From NCBI GenBank assembly GCA_945949475.1, contig CAMFET010000079.1, forward strand, positions 1 to 5,121: a stretch of 5,121 nucleotides of DNA. The letters run 5' to 3'. Shown here one piece after another: positions 1 to 5,121 of the stretch. The position numbers and the translations under genes are program-made. Numbering within the stretch: position 1 is the stretch's first letter; the number at the start of each line of letters is the position of its first letter. The stretch comes from an uncultured Phascolarctobacterium sp. (lineage in GTDB: Bacteria > Bacillota > Negativicutes > Acidaminococcales > Acidaminococcaceae). The notes under the pieces are model-generated. The model searched no databases, had not been told where the DNA came from, and was given only the letters and a program-made list of their open reading frames with translations.

Positions 1-454
1 GCTTCACCCCTCGCTCCGTAGGAGCATCGGGGAACATGACCACACCCTTTTCCTCTAGGGTTACGCCCTTAACCTCGATAAACATTTTCTTGGCTTCCGT
101 TTCCAAATAAAAGTCGAAGCGTGAGTCCCCATGCTTACATTCGGGCTTTAGATAGGTGATTTTCCCAAAGGGCTCCTGCTCCATAAGCCACTCCTGTACC
201 ACCTTATTGGGCGCCTGGGAGTCCATATTGATTAATAGATTCTGCTTCTCCACTGCGATTAAATCATATTTCGTTTTGCGCTTGCCCTCAGGAAAATGCT
301 GTACATACACAGTCGCGCCGGGTAAGAGCAATTCCTTGCAGCGACCGGTGTTCTTCACATGCACGATTTCCTCGCGGCCTGCTATTTCCACATGGGCAAT
401 AAAGCGATTAGGACGAGCAAGAAATTTGCCAGCCATAATATTGGTGTATCGCAT
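1..454 (-). CDS. sfsA: SfsA family protein (sugar fermentation stimulation protein homologue), 3' end outside the window
   Basis: The frame runs off the window edge; 151 N-terminal codons are visible of a protein usually about 230 residues long. It reads from MRYTNIMAGKF. SfsA proteins have an N-terminal OB-like domain and a C-terminal nuclease-like domain, and E. coli SfsA was described as a DNA-binding protein affecting maltose metabolism; the biochemical role is unsettled. Visible family marks are the N-terminal NTGRCKELL stretch (residues 35-43), and a D-(X)n-E-X-K arrangement (SRFDFYLE around D114, then FIEVKGVTL with E127 and K129) resembling a PD-(D/E)XK nuclease core. The SfsA signature FPDAPTERG follows at 141-149. 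The ATG at 454 has a GAGGTG Shine-Dalgarno (461-466) six bases upstream, which fixes the start. It lies directly behind the metQ terminator, so it is probably a separate unit or served by readthrough. Family assignment is firm; physiological role is not. Confidence 0.93.
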   Translation of the reverse strand, partial: MRYTNIMAGKFLARPNRFIAHVEIAGREEIVHVKNTGRCKELLLPGATVYVQHFPEGKRKTKYDLIAVEKQNLLINMDSQAPNKVVQEWLMEQEPFGKITYLKPECKHGDSRFDFYLETEAKKMFIEVKGVTLEEKGVVMFPDAPTERGVK

Positions 455-470
455 CTGCTGCACCTCATAG

Positions 471-500
471 AAAAAGCCCGGCTGCCCATGGCAGCCGGAC
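471..500 (-). terminator. Rho-independent terminator of metQ
   Basis: On the minus strand a perfect 9-bp GC-rich stem (CCGGCTGCC / GGCAGCCGG, arms 490-498 and 478-486) closes a 3-nt loop. The stem can be extended by a G-U and a G-C pair, and it is followed by GC and then a run of five T (475-471). It starts about 20 nt after the metQ stop codon. The sfsA ribosome-binding site begins only 4 nt beyond the T-run. Confidence 0.9.
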
Positions 501-518
501 CCTTTACTTATTGTTAAA

Positions 519-1340
519 TCAGAATGCCGGAACTACAGCACCCTTATATTTTTCTTCGATAAATTTCTTAACCTCAGGAGATTGCAAAGCCTTCATCAGC
601 TTTTGGATTTCCGGACGTTTTTCGTCGCCCTTGCGAACGGCTACGATGTTAGCATAGGGAGATTCCTTAGGCTCGGTGAACAGGGAATCCTTTACAGGGT
701 TCAGCTTAGCTTCCATAGCGAAGTTAGAGTTGATTACAGAAAGATCTACGTCATCCATGGAACGAGGCAGCAGAGCAGCTTCGATTTCCACGATTTTCAG
801 CTTCTTGTCGTTGCCGGTGATATCGCCAACAGTTGCATTAACGCCTACGCCGTCCTTCAGCTTCAGCAGCTTAGCGCTTTGCAGAATAGCCAGGGCACGG
901 CCACCATTGGTGGGGTCGTTGGGGATGGCAATTTTAGCGCCATCAGGAACAGCCTTGATGTCCTTAATCTTCTTGGAATAAATGCCCATGGGTTCAATAT
1001 GAACCTTGCCAGCGCTTACCAGAGCCAGTTTACGCTCAGCAACAAATTTGTTCAGATAGGGCTCGTGTTGGAAGAAGTTAGCATCCAATTCCTTGTCGTT
1101 CAAGGACAGGTTGGGTTTTACATAATCGCTGAATTCGATTACTTCCATATTCACGCCATCCTTAGCCAAACCAGCCTTAATGTGGTTCAGGATTTCGGCA
1201 TGGGGAACTGCGGTTGCACCCACCTTAATAGCTACTTTTTTGTCAGCAGCGGGAGCTGCCTTCTTGTCGCCGCCGCAGCCAGCTGCCACCACAGCAATGC
1301 TTACTAGGGCTAACATAGCAATAAGTAATTTTTTCATCAT
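519..1340 (-). CDS. metQ: MetQ/NlpA family ABC transporter substrate-binding lipoprotein
   Basis: A 273-residue extracytoplasmic solute-binding lipoprotein, the usual length for MetQ/NlpA proteins, which bind methionine (D or L) and deliver it to the MetN-MetI ABC importer. The N-terminus has two Met-Met-Lys-Lys residues, a hydrophobic stretch (about 5-20) and the lipobox VAAGC with Cys22 as lipidation site (Ala rather than Leu/Val at -3), then a Lys/Ala-rich linker. Family motifs in order are GATAVPHAEIL (41-51), ANFFQHEPYL (87-96), AIPNDPTNGGRAL (138-150), INSNFAMEAKL (203-213) and ESPYANIVAVR (226-236). A Shine-Dalgarno AGGAGTG (1345-1351) serves either of the two adjacent ATG codons (1340 or 1337). 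The gene has its own promoter and terminator and no metN or metI beside it within this window, so the permease may be encoded elsewhere. Ligand specificity is assumed from the family; other small amino acids or peptides are possible. Confidence 0.93.
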   Translation of the reverse strand: MMKKLLIAMLALVSIAVVAAGCGGDKKAAPAADKKVAIKVGATAVPHAEILNHIKAGLAKDGVNMEVIEFSDYVKPNLSLNDKELDANFFQHEPYLNKFVAERKLALVSAGKVHIEPMGIYSKKIKDIKAVPDGAKIAIPNDPTNGGRALAILQSAKLLKLKDGVGVNATVGDITGNDKKLKIVEIEAALLPRSMDDVDLSVINSNFAMEAKLNPVKDSLFTEPKESPYANIVAVRKGDEKRPEIQKLMKALQSPEVKKFIEEKYKGAVVPAF

Positions 1341-1383
1341 TTTTCACTCCTTTTTTTGATGATACCCAAAGTATAATGTCTGT

Positions 1384-1412
1384 AATATAACTTATCCTAC
1401 CATTTTTGTCAA
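1384..1412 (-). promoter_or_regulatory. Sigma-70/SigA-type promoter for metQ
   Basis: On the minus strand there is a perfect -35 hexamer TTGACA (1412-1407), a 17-bp spacer and a -10 hexamer TATATT (1389-1384, one mismatch to TATAAT). Transcription would start near 1377, leaving a leader of only about 37 nt before the metQ ATG. That is too short for a SAM riboswitch or T-box. The element is placed between the fumarase terminator and metQ, as expected for an independent unit. Confidence 0.85.
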
Positions 1413-1424
1413 CATTAACTTCAC

Positions 1425-1457
1425 AAAAAATCGGGATAAGCTCTTCTTATCCCGATT
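1425..1457 (-). terminator. Rho-independent terminator of the malic enzyme-fumarase operon
   Basis: On the minus strand a perfect 12-bp stem (AATCGGGATAAG / CTTATCCCGATT, arms 1446-1457 and 1429-1440) with a 5-nt loop runs into six consecutive T (1430-1425, the first two also pairing in the stem). It begins 12 nt after the fumarase beta stop codon and ends 12 nt before the -35 box of metQ, separating the two units. Confidence 0.92.
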
Positions 1458-1469
1458 CTGTAAAATTTG

Positions 1470-2036
1470 TTACTCTTTGCTGTATTTAGCAATGCCAACC
1501 TTGTAGAAATCATTGCCCTCCGCATCGATGCACACGATGGCAGGGAAGTCCTTAACCTCATAACGGCGAATAGCCTCGGGGCCCAGGTCTTCATAAGCTA
1601 TCATGGTTTCGCTTTGGATGGACTGAGCAATCACTGCTGCCGCGCCGCCCACAGCCACGAAATATACAGCGCCATGCTTTTTGCAGGCATCAATAACCTC
1701 TTGGCTGCGCAGACCCTTGCCAATCATACCGCGCATGCCCTGCTCAATCATGGTGGGAGTGTATTTATCCATACGACCGCTAGTGGTGGGGCCGGCACTG
1801 CCGACCACCTCACCCGGTTTGGCCGGAGTGGGGCCAACATAATAAATTACGTTATCCTTTAAATCCAAGGGCAGCTTTTCACCACGGCCCAGTGCTTCAT
1901 ACAAGCGCTTATGCGCAGCATCACGGGCGGTATAGATATAACCACTAATACGTACTACGTCACCTGCGTGCAAATCCTTGATGGTTTCGGCAGTCAGAGG
2001 CGCTTGAATATATTTAATAGTTGCTTGTTCACTCAT
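1470..2036 (-). CDS. fumB: Class I (Fe-S) fumarate hydratase, beta subunit / C-terminal domain
   Basis: This is the smaller subunit of a two-subunit, oxygen-sensitive [4Fe-4S] fumarase (fumarate + H2O to L-malate), equivalent to the C-terminal domain of E. coli FumA and to TtdB-type subunits. From the chosen start it is 188 residues. Family marks are YTARDAAHKR (35-44, with the substrate-binding Arg38 by analogy), IYYVGPTPAKPGE (64-76), GPTTSGRMD (82-90, containing the Thr-Thr and Arg that contribute to the active site) and the GKG lysine (Lys107). GGAAAVIAQSI (130-140) and EDLGPEAI (149-156) follow. The open frame extends 11 codons further upstream, but that part overlaps the alpha-subunit gene; the ATG at 2036 has AGGAGGG (2044-2050) seven bases upstream. 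Because the neighbour is a fumarase alpha subunit without a tartrate operon context, fumarase is preferred over L-tartrate dehydratase, although these families are hard to separate by sequence. The symbol means beta subunit, not E. coli FumB. Confidence 0.93.
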   Translation of the reverse strand: MSEQATIKYIQAPLTAETIKDLHAGDVVRISGYIYTARDAAHKRLYEALGRGEKLPLDLKDNVIYYVGPTPAKPGEVVGSAGPTTSGRMDKYTPTMIEQGMRGMIGKGLRSQEVIDACKKHGAVYFVAVGGAAAVIAQSIQSETMIAYEDLGPEAIRRYEVKDFPAIVCIDAEGNDFYKVGIAKYSKE

Positions 2037-2043
2037 CTTCGCG

Positions 2044-2050
2044 CCCTCCT
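2044..2050 (-). promoter_or_regulatory. Shine-Dalgarno that fixes the fumarase beta start
   Basis: AGGAGGG on the minus strand ends 7 nt before the ATG at 2036. Its first base is the last base of the TAA stop codon of the alpha subunit (2052-2050). Ribosomes finishing the alpha subunit therefore stop on the beta ribosome-binding site, which suggests coupled, balanced translation. Confidence 0.8.
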
Positions 2051-2895
2051 TATATTTCTGCTTCCGCACGGCGTGCCTGATGGCAGTTTAAATTAACTGC
2101 ACAAGGCATGCCACCAATATGGGTATGGGTAAATTCGATATTCACGCCCAGGGCAGTGGTACTGCCGCCCAGACCGGAGGGACCAACGCCAGTTTTGTTA
2201 ACCAGCTCCAGCAGCTCGTCCTCCAGCGCTGCATAGCGAGGATCAGCATTATGCTCACCCAGCTGGCGAGTCAAAGCATATTTAGCGAGAATCGCAGCCT
2301 GCTCCATGTTGCCGCCAATGCCCACGCCAACGGTAATGGGCGGACAGGGGTTGGGACCTGCTGCACGCACGGTATCAACAACAAATTTTTTGATGCCTTC
2401 TACACCGTCAGCAGGCTTGAGCATCTTTAAAGCGCCCATGTTTTCGCTGCCGCAGCCCTTGGGGCACACAACCATCTTTACCTTGTCGCCAGGAACGATT
2501 TTGGTGTGGATGATGGCAGGAGTATTATCACCGCTATTCTTGCGGTCAAACACGGGGTCGCCCACAGAGGACTTACGCAGATAGCCATCCACATAGCCCT
2601 TGGAAACGCCCGCATGAATTGCTTCGTATAAATCGCCGCCTACGAAATGCACCTCTTGGCCGATTTCGAGGAACACAACGGTCAAGCCGGTATCCTGGCA
2701 CAGGGGTACAGCCTTTTTCTGAGACAGCTCAAAGTTTTCGATTAAAGTGTTAAGAATTTCTTTGCCTAAGGGAGATTCTTCGGTTTCTGCTGCGGCGCGA
2801 ATTTTGGCCTTCACAGCCTCCGGCAGATAGTAGCAGGAATCCATGCACAGCTTAGCAATGGTGCTGGTTACTTCACTAACATTAATATCTCTCAT
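2050..2895 (-). CDS. fumA: Class I (Fe-S) fumarate hydratase, alpha subunit / N-terminal domain
   Basis: A 281-residue large subunit that carries the [4Fe-4S] cluster of the two-subunit fumarase, cytoplasmic, acting with the beta subunit encoded 13 nt downstream. By alignment from memory to E. coli FumA (Cys105, Cys224, Cys318), the cluster ligands are Cys66 in LCQDTG, Cys184 in NPCPP and Cys271 in NLNCHQ. Gln67 and Asp68 of the CQDTG motif match active-site residues of the family. The KGCGS motif at 146-150 is the KGxGS signature of class I fumarase alpha subunits. IGGNMEQAAILAKYAL (193-208) and FTHTHIGGMPC (255-265, active-site His region) are also typical. The start at 2895 has a GGAGG Shine-Dalgarno (2902-2906), and only 11 nt separate it from the malic enzyme stop, so it is the second gene of the operon. 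An L-tartrate dehydratase alpha subunit (TtdA-like) is the main alternative; the malic enzyme neighbour favours fumarase. No truncation or missing ligand is seen. Confidence 0.94.
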   Translation of the reverse strand: MRDINVSEVTSTIAKLCMDSCYYLPEAVKAKIRAAAETEESPLGKEILNTLIENFELSQKKAVPLCQDTGLTVVFLEIGQEVHFVGGDLYEAIHAGVSKGYVDGYLRKSSVGDPVFDRKNSGDNTPAIIHTKIVPGDKVKMVVCPKGCGSENMGALKMLKPADGVEGIKKFVVDTVRAAGPNPCPPITVGVGIGGNMEQAAILAKYALTRQLGEHNADPRYAALEDELLELVNKTGVGPSGLGGSTTALGVNIEFTHTHIGGMPCAVNLNCHQARRAEAEI

Positions 2896-2906
2896 TGATT
2901 TCCTCC

Positions 2907-4139
2907 TTAACGAGCGACACGTTTAGCAGTATTAGCCTTAACCTCTTCAGGGTCCACAATCTTGCGTGCCAAACCAGTTTCAATAGCAACCTTAGCCACA
3001 GCAGCTGCTACAGCAGGAGCCAGACGCGGGTCGAAAGCATCGGGAACAACATAGTCCTCGCGCAGATCCTTTTCGTCAATCAGCTCAGCAATGGCAAACA
3101 CAGCAGCAACCTTCATTTCCTCGGTGATAGCCTTAGCGCGTACATCAATAGCACCGCGGAATACGCCGGGGAATACGGATACGTTGTTAACCTGATTCGG
3201 ACGGTCGCTGCGACCAGTACCGGCAACGGTTACGCCTGCTTCTTTAGCAGCGTCATAGCTGGTTTCGGGCACGGGATTTGCGAGTGCAAAAACAATATTC
3301 TTTTCAGCCATGCTTTGCATGATTTCTTTAGTAAATACGTTGGGAGCGGATACGCCGATCAAAACGTCAGCGCCCTTAGCTGCTTCTACGAGAGTGCCTT
3401 GCAGCTTTTCTTTATTAGTAGTCTTAGCCAGTTGAGCTTGGATGCGGTCCAGCTTTTGGTCAATACCGTCATAGAGAATGCCCCAACGGTCAACCATAAT
3501 TACGTTTTGAGCGCCCATATTTACCAGCAAACGGCCGATAGCGGAGCCGGCAGCGCCGCAGCCATTAACTACGAAGCGAGCAGTACGGAAATCCTTCTTT
3601 ACATAGCGTAGAGCGCCCAATACTGCGCTGCAGCAAGCGATAGCAGTGCCGTGTTGGTCATCATGGAAAACAGGAATATCGGCGATTTCCTTCAGGCGAT
3701 CTTCGATATCATAGCATTTCGGAGAGGAAATATCCTCTAAGTTGATGCCCGCATAGTTGGGCTCCAGAATTTTTACAGTACGAATGAATTCATCGGGGTC
3801 CTTGGTGCCCAAGCACACAGGAACTGCATCTACATCACCAAAGGTTTTGAACAGAGCAGCCTTGCCCTCCATTACAGGGATAGCAGCCTCGGGGCCGATA
3901 TCACCTAAGCCCAGCACGCGGGTACCATCACTGATGATGGCTACCATGTTGCCACGGCAGGTATATTCAAAGGACAAAGCTTTATCTTCTTTAATATCTT
4001 TACAGGGTTCAGCAACACCGGGGGTATACGCCAAAGCCAAATCATGGCGGTTGGCAATGGGCACCTTACAGCTAACAGCAATTTTACCATTATTGTCTAA
4101 ATGTAATTTTAAAGCCTCTTCACGTAATGTCATTGTCAT
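2907..4139 (-). CDS. Malic enzyme (malate dehydrogenase, oxaloacetate-decarboxylating)
   Basis: Catalyses L-malate + NAD(P)+ to pyruvate + CO2 + NAD(P)H, with Mg2+ or Mn2+, in the cytoplasm. From the chosen ATG the protein has 410 residues, typical of the short bacterial malic enzymes that lack the phosphotransacetylase-like extension of MaeB. Motifs in order are AYTPGVAEPC with catalytic Tyr38, GKAALFK with catalytic Lys93, GINLEDIS with metal-binding Glu135/Asp136, and FHDDQHGTA with Asp160/161. The Rossmann loop GCGAAG (193-198), MVDRWG with an acidic residue after strand two, ALANPVPE (286-293) and SVFPGVFRGA (321-330) follow. Cofactor choice cannot be settled from this. The frame extends 12 codons further upstream to 4175, but GGAGGG (4147-4152) sits 7 nt before the ATG at 4139 and inside the longer version, so 4139 is chosen; an ATG at 4133 is a poorer option. 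First gene of the operon with the two fumarase genes. Confidence 0.95.
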   Translation of the reverse strand: MTMTLREEALKLHLDNNGKIAVSCKVPIANRHDLALAYTPGVAEPCKDIKEDKALSFEYTCRGNMVAIISDGTRVLGLGDIGPEAAIPVMEGKAALFKTFGDVDAVPVCLGTKDPDEFIRTVKILEPNYAGINLEDISSPKCYDIEDRLKEIADIPVFHDDQHGTAIACCSAVLGALRYVKKDFRTARFVVNGCGAAGSAIGRLLVNMGAQNVIMVDRWGILYDGIDQKLDRIQAQLAKTTNKEKLQGTLVEAAKGADVLIGVSAPNVFTKEIMQSMAEKNIVFALANPVPETSYDAAKEAGVTVAGTGRSDRPNQVNNVSVFPGVFRGAIDVRAKAITEEMKVAAVFAIAELIDEKDLREDYVVPDAFDPRLAPAVAAAVAKVAIETGLARKIVDPEEVKANTAKRVAR

Positions 4140-4146
4140 AAAACTT

Positions 4147-4152
4147 CCCTCC
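4147..4152 (-). promoter_or_regulatory. Shine-Dalgarno that fixes the malic enzyme start
   Basis: GGAGGG on the minus strand lies 7 nt upstream of the ATG at 4139. It would be inside the coding region if the longer frame from 4175 were used, and that upstream ATG lies within a few bases of the predicted transcription start and so has no room for a leader. Confidence 0.8.
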
Positions 4153-4168
4153 ATTAGGCATTGATTAG

Positions 4169-4186
4169 TATACACTATATTGTATA
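4169..4186. promoter_or_regulatory. Inverted repeat, possible operator over the malic enzyme promoter
   Basis: TATACA-N6-TGTATA, a perfect 6-bp inverted repeat with dyad symmetry, spans the predicted -10 box and transcription start. This position and architecture suit a dimeric repressor (GntR-like factors use GTATAC-rich sites). The region is AT-rich, so chance occurrence is a real possibility; the regulator is unknown. Confidence 0.35.
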
Positions 4187-4207
4187 TGAAGTGTCATGAT
4201 AATGCAA
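4179..4207 (-). promoter_or_regulatory. Candidate promoter for the malic enzyme-fumarase operon
   Basis: On the minus strand TTGCAT (4207-4202, three of six matches to TTGACA) and TACAAT (4184-4179, five of six to TATAAT) are separated by 17 bp, giving a start near 4172 and a leader of about 33 nt. An alternative pairing of ATGACA (4197-4192) with TATACT has a 19-bp spacer. The weak -35 would fit an activated or regulated promoter. The rest of the intergenic region up to 4331 is AT-rich, with no gene seen in it. Confidence 0.5.
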
Positions 4208-4331
4208 GTAAAAAGTGAGTGATTTAGCATATTTTGCAAGATTTTCAGACTATTGTAATGAATGTTGCAATAAATGATAGTAATTTTCTGTTAATCAGCA
4301 TACAAGACAAGGCTAGCGACGCCGTGAAAAA

Positions 4332-4769
4332 CTATTTTTTATAAGCTAAGAGTCCCTTTTCCATGATATAGTCGGACACCATATCGGCAGCTTCAGCACT
4401 GATTTTGATGCATTTGGTGCGATATTCGGGCGTACCGAAGGAGAGCTTATTAAGCTGAGCACAGCAAGCAGAGCCAAAATGGTTATAAAAACGCTCATAA
4501 AATTCGTGCGTAAATTTATACACCTCGGTTTGGTGCTTTTCGCTGGGGTCCAAGCGGCCCACCAGTGAACTAATAATCATGGCAGAGCCACTTAATGCGC
4601 CACACACACAGCCACTGCGACCAATGCCGCCGCCCATACCGCTAATCATACGAATAGCTTCATCAGGCAGGTTCAAATTCAGGCCCTTATTACAGGCCTT
4701 CACAACAGATTCCACACAATTGTTGCCAGCAGAATGATACTCTGCTGCTAAATCATAGATTTCTTTCAT
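4332..4769 (-). CDS. C_GCAxxG_C_C family protein, putative redox-active, function unknown
   Basis: A 145-residue cytoplasmic protein without signal peptide or membrane segment. The core GMGGGIGRSG (44-53) followed by CVCGALSG (54-61) matches the signature of the C_GCAxxG_C_C family (conserved spaced cysteines around a GGGIGxxGxxCGAxxG block). Members are proposed to be redox-active or to hold a metal or cluster, but no reaction is established. Cysteines are at 18, 26, 54, 56, 102, 103 and 120. Cys18 (NNCVES), Cys56, the 102-103 pair and Cys120 fit the family spacing, while Cys54 makes an additional C-x-C pair. The start at 4769 has a GGTGG Shine-Dalgarno six bases upstream. It follows the FAD-linked oxidase by 38 nt with no terminator visible between them, so co-transcription is likely and an electron-transfer or maturation link is conceivable, but that is inference. 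Confidence 0.85.
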   Translation of the reverse strand: MKEIYDLAAEYHSAGNNCVESVVKACNKGLNLNLPDEAIRMISGMGGGIGRSGCVCGALSGSAMIISSLVGRLDPSEKHQTEVYKFTHEFYERFYNHFGSACCAQLNKLSFGTPEYRTKCIKISAEAADMVSDYIMEKGLLAYKK

Positions 4770-4807
4770 TATATTCCACCCATTTCCTTTTATATTTGCC
4801 TTACGGC

Positions 4808-5121
4808 TTATTGAACATCAAAGATTTTGCCTGGATTCAAAATATTGTTGGGGTCCAAGGCTTTTTTAATGGCGCGCATCATTTCCAGCTCATCCGGATT
4901 GGTGAATTCTTCCATTAAATGCTTACGCTTATAGCCAATGCCGTGCTCGCCGCTCAAGCGACCGCCGTGCGCATAGATAAAGGCGTACAGCTCTTGCTGG
5001 TTGGCCTTAACGCGTGCATCCCAATCGGCGTAGTCCTCCTCCGGAATTTTTAAGATATTCAAATGAATATTGCCATCGCCGGCATGGCTGGCAATACGAG
5101 TCACCAGCTGGTATTTTTCGG
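4808..5121 (-). CDS. FAD-linked oxidase, C-terminal part (GlcD / D-lactate dehydrogenase type), N-terminus outside the window
   Basis: About 103 C-terminal residues of a vanillyl-alcohol-oxidase-type flavoenzyme, usually about 460 residues in full. These enzymes oxidise 2-hydroxyacids (glycolate, D-lactate, 2-hydroxyglutarate) and pass electrons to ETF, quinone or Fe-S partners. The frame stays open from the window edge (first residues EKYQLVTRIAS); a GTG at 5104 is internal, not a start. Diagnostic motifs are HAGDGNIHLN, with two His seven residues apart as in the metal-binding site of the family, and GGRLSGEHGIG, with the matching Glu. The closing motif is DPNNILNPGKIF near the C-terminus. 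The TAA stop is at 4810-4808. The substrate cannot be decided from the C-terminal domain; lactate or glycolate would fit the pyruvate-centred neighbours, and an ETF-linked lactate dehydrogenase (LctD-like) is possible. Confidence 0.92.
   Translation of the reverse strand, partial: EKYQLVTRIASHAGDGNIHLNILKIPEEDYADWDARVKANQQELYAFIYAHGGRLSGEHGIGYKRKHLMEEFTNPDELEMMRAIKKALDPNNILNPGKIFDVQ

Noticed and set aside
466..489. ATG codons at 489 (terminator loop) and 468 as alternative sfsA starts or a leader peptide
   Set aside because: Both are out of frame with sfsA and lack a Shine-Dalgarno; the ATG at 454 has a well-spaced one.
582..1307. 241-codon plus-strand open frame opposite metQ
   Set aside because: It is antisense to a clearly recognised gene, has no recognisable protein features or upstream Shine-Dalgarno, and arises from the codon bias of metQ.
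1372..1377. TATAAT on the plus strand between fumarase beta and metQ
   Set aside because: A perfect -10-like hexamer, but no plus-strand gene lies downstream; it only leads antisense into fumarase beta.
2895..3611. 238-codon plus-strand open frame opposite malic enzyme
   Set aside because: Shadow of the malic enzyme gene; composition is low in recognisable motifs and there is no supporting start signal.
4302..4331. Possible terminator after the C_GCAxxG_C_C gene
   Set aside because: Only a 3-bp GGC/GCC stem followed by a broken T-rich stretch (TTGTCTTGT) can be drawn on the minus strand. This is too weak to call, so readthrough into the malic enzyme operon stays possible.
4140..4331. Search for a small RNA gene, riboswitch or tRNA in the largest intergenic gap
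   Set aside because: The region is AT-rich with no stable GC stem, no cloverleaf and no terminator-like end; only promoter-type elements are supported.

Overview
The window looks like part of the chromosome of an anaerobic Firmicute. A member of the Negativicutes (Acidaminococcaceae-like, e.g. Phascolarctobacterium or Acidaminococcus) is my best guess. The reasons are moderate GC, strong GGAGG-type Shine-Dalgarno sequences, a lipoprotein-anchored binding protein, an oxygen-sensitive two-subunit Fe-S fumarase, and a C4-dicarboxylate/pyruvate gene set. The taxon is inference from gene content and style; no marker gene is present.

All six genes are on the minus strand, so transcription runs from high to low coordinates. 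(1) 5121-4808: C-terminal end of a GlcD/D-lactate-dehydrogenase-type FAD-linked oxidase, cut by the window edge. (2) 4769-4332: a small cysteine-rich protein of the C_GCAxxG_C_C putative redox family. (3) A 192-bp AT-rich intergenic region, 4140-4331, with a probable promoter and an operator-like inverted repeat. (4) 4139-2907 malic enzyme, 2895-2050 fumarase alpha subunit and 2036-1470 fumarase beta subunit. These form a tight operon with 11- and 13-nt gaps, closed by a strong intrinsic terminator (1425-1457). (5) 1340-519: a MetQ/NlpA-family lipoprotein with its own near-consensus promoter (1384-1412) and its own terminator (471-500). (6) 454-1: the N-terminal two-thirds of SfsA, cut by the window edge.

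The central operon encodes a short route from fumarate to malate (class I Fe-S fumarase), then from malate to pyruvate plus CO2 with reduction of NAD(P)+ (malic enzyme), or the reverse. The upstream flavin oxidase probably also handles a 2-hydroxyacid such as lactate or glycolate. The upper half of the window therefore reads as organic-acid metabolism around pyruvate. MetQ and SfsA are separate transcription units.

I found no mobile element, CRISPR array, RNA gene, riboswitch or obviously new system. The most open items are the cysteine-rich protein beside the flavin oxidase, the possible operator over the malic enzyme promoter, and the MetQ gene without visible transporter partners or a methionine-type leader. 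The start codons of malic enzyme and fumarase beta were moved downstream of the longest open frame, to the Met with a correctly spaced Shine-Dalgarno.
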